A DNA stretch of 33,311 nucleotides from contig NZ_WOFB01000041.1 of NCBI RefSeq assembly GCF_009733865.1, positions 1-33,311 on the forward strand, written 5' to 3'. Position 1 is the stretch's first letter; every line of letters starts with the position of its first letter. The notes under the pieces are model-generated. The model was not told the origin of the DNA, did no database searches, and saw only the letters and a program-made list of their open reading frames with translations. Below, piece by piece: positions 32,346 to 33,311 of this stretch. Made by a program: the position numbers and the translations under genes. Source of the DNA: Oceanobacillus salinisoli (GTDB lineage Bacteria > Bacillota > Bacilli > Bacillales > Amphibacillaceae).

Positions 32346-32356
32346 GGGGACGGTTT
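32346..32356 (+). repeat. GGGGACGGTTT motif
   Basis: A short GGGGACGGTTT sequence of the kind often found scattered in Bacillaceae intergenic DNA, related to the GGGGAC element at 2954-2996. Confidence 0.35.
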
Positions 32357-32403
32357 ATTTTACTTCAAATAGGTAGAGTAGATACTTGACGGATTAGAAA
32401 AAT

Positions 32404-32635
32404 TGCGAATTCCCAAGGTGGTGCCGTTTATATTGGCAGTGGGGTTGTGCGGTTTTGTAATGGTATCGCGCAGGTTGGTGCTGGGCTCGTTCGTTTTCGG
32501 AATGCTGTCGCGCAATCTGATGTTACGCTCGCTTGATTTCGGGATAGTCTCGCGCGAGCTGATAACGGTCTCGCTCGTTTTCCGGATCATGTTGCGCGAT
32601 TTAGACGCTAGATTGCTCGTTAAGCTAACGGGGCT
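32404..32635. repeat. 21-bp-period array D (about eleven units)
   Basis: CG-rich hexamers fall at 32404, 32425, 32446, 32467, 32488, 32509, 32530, 32551, 32572, 32593 and 32614, every one exactly 21 bp from the last. From 32467 the cores alternate between CGCGC(A/G) and CG(C/T)T(C/T)G types, giving a 42-bp dimer. It is the longest array in the window and lies between the Pho-box promoter and the small membrane protein gene. Open minus-strand frames through it are a by-product of the period being a multiple of three. Confidence 0.85.
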
Positions 32636-32800
32636 GGTGCAAATTTCACACAGGAAAGCCCGATCATAACTCAGTTCATAAACATACATAAAACCAGAAC
32701 GTTAACTCTGATCTGATCTCTCGTATATTTTTAATGGAAACTTTATTTCTGTTTATCCGTATTACTAATAGGTACTCACCAAAGCTAGGAGGCTGAAACA

Positions 32801-33085
32801 ATGCTGCAAGGACTTCTATTTGCCATTGCATTAATTTTTATTATGTTTGGTTTTTATTGGTTGGCTGGTTTTAGAAAAGGGAATATTATATTAGAATTAG
32901 ATGATTTCTATATTGATAGAAAAAACCACATTGCGGCAGTTGAAAGGGAATTGAAAAGACAGGGAAAAAATGTATGTTACAAAGGGGAAGGAGAATTTAT
33001 TATCGATGGGAAGTTCTATTATTTACAGGCTGCGAATGATCCCAGAGGAGTACAAAGATCTGTTTTGAAGTTAATGAAAGAATGA
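32801..33085 (+). CDS. small membrane-anchored protein of unknown function
   Basis: A 94-residue protein with one N-terminal membrane helix (about 3-25, LLFAIALIFIMFGFYWLAGF) and a basic cytoplasmic or surface domain of about 65 residues containing DDFYIDRKNHIAAVERELKR, a central GEGEFIIDGKFYYLQ and the ending VQRSVLKLMKE. A clear AGGAGG lies 9 bp before the ATG, so it is likely translated. I do not recognise the family. It stands alone, between array D and array E. Confidence 0.75.
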   Translation: MLQGLLFAIALIFIMFGFYWLAGFRKGNIILELDDFYIDRKNHIAAVERELKRQGKNVCYKGEGEFIIDGKFYYLQAANDPRGVQRSVLKLMKE

Positions 33086-33214
33086 AACATTACCTATGTA
33101 TTGTATAACATGAGGGATGGTGCTTTTGCTTCCAATTTGCGCCAGGTTGGTAGATTACTTTGGATTTAATGTGAAAGAGCAATTGGTTTGATGAGGGGCT
33201 CCATCTGTTGGTGT

Positions 33215-33262
33215 TGCACGTTTTATGTCTATGCTCGCCCGATTTCAGGATGGTGTCGCTCG
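33215..33262. repeat. 21-bp-period array E (three units)
   Basis: TGCACG (33215), CGCCCG (33236) and CGCTCG (33257) are 21 bp apart, the last two within near-identical units CGATTTCAGGATGGTGT-like. The remaining sequence from 33086 to the window end holds nothing else I recognise. Confidence 0.65.
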
Positions 33263-33311
33263 ATTTCAAGATGGGGTTGTCAAATAAAGTGTGTAAGTCC
33301 CAAAACACACT

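Noticed and set aside
32360-32689. Minus-strand frame of 109 codons with a seven-residue repeat over array D
   Set aside because: Same effect of the 21-bp period; open but without start signals or conserved residues.
1427-33262. Arrays of regularly spaced units considered as CRISPR
   Set aside because: Units of 21 bp have only a short degenerate core, with no conserved repeat of 25 bp or more, no spacers of standard length, and no cas genes.

Overview
The window comes from a low-GC, motile, Gram-positive Bacillaceae-type bacterium, perhaps related to Oceanobacillus or Virgibacillus. Evidence is AGGAGG-type ribosome binding sites, lipobox signal peptides, SigD-type flagellar promoters, a CsrA-type hag leader, a DUF2187 (YkvS-like) gene and a PhoP-box promoter. 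The genus is an inference; no 16S sequence is inside the window.

Layout. (1) 1-261: minus-strand leader and tandem promoters of an rRNA operon whose genes lie to the left. (2) 399-1154: a c-di-GMP-I riboswitch with its terminator, followed by two small minus-strand genes, one unknown and one DUF2187. (3) 1560-2815: decayed flagellin pieces. (4) 3058-8488: the intact flagellin gene with SigD promoter and two CsrA-type hairpins, then a glycosyltransferase/TPR gene and an overlapping gene that fuses a polysaccharide pyruvyltransferase domain to a sulfotransferase domain. This looks like a flagellin-decoration locus. (5) 8582-10003: a YfcC/DcuC-family carrier. (6) 10493-19520: a sialic acid locus with RpiR regulator, ROK (ManNAc) kinase, SiaPQM TRAP transporter, N-acetylneuraminate lyase and NanE on the minus strand, and a secreted multidomain sialidase divergently on the plus strand. 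(7) 19799-20729: remains of an RloA/RloB locus with several frameshifts and stops. (8) 20829-22811: a chemoreceptor with a perfect SigD promoter. (9) 23259-25360: a DUF218 protein and ProC. (10) 25702-32317: a seven-gene minus-strand operon (solute-binding lipoprotein, AlkP-superfamily phosphodiesterase, two permeases, ABC ATPase, DeoR regulator, PHP phosphoesterase) behind what looks like a four-repeat Pho box. It is probably a phosphate-starvation system that imports an organophosphate and hydrolyses it in the cytoplasm. (11) 32801-33085: a small membrane protein.

How they work together. Sialidase releases sialic acid outside, SiaPQM imports it, NanA cleaves it to ManNAc and pyruvate, the ROK kinase phosphorylates ManNAc and NanE makes GlcNAc-6-P. 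The flagellin, its modification genes, the chemoreceptor and the c-di-GMP riboswitch together form a motility theme.

The intergenic DNA is rich in repeats: at least five arrays with a strict 21-bp period around a CG-rich core, six copies of an interspersed element of about 30 bp (GGTGCCTGTcACTTCCC...), a 51-52-bp tandem repeat, and GGGGAC-type inverted elements. The most interesting items are the pyruvyltransferase-sulfotransferase fusion beside hag, the riboswitch-controlled DUF2187 operon, the Pho-box organophosphate operon and the 21-bp arrays.
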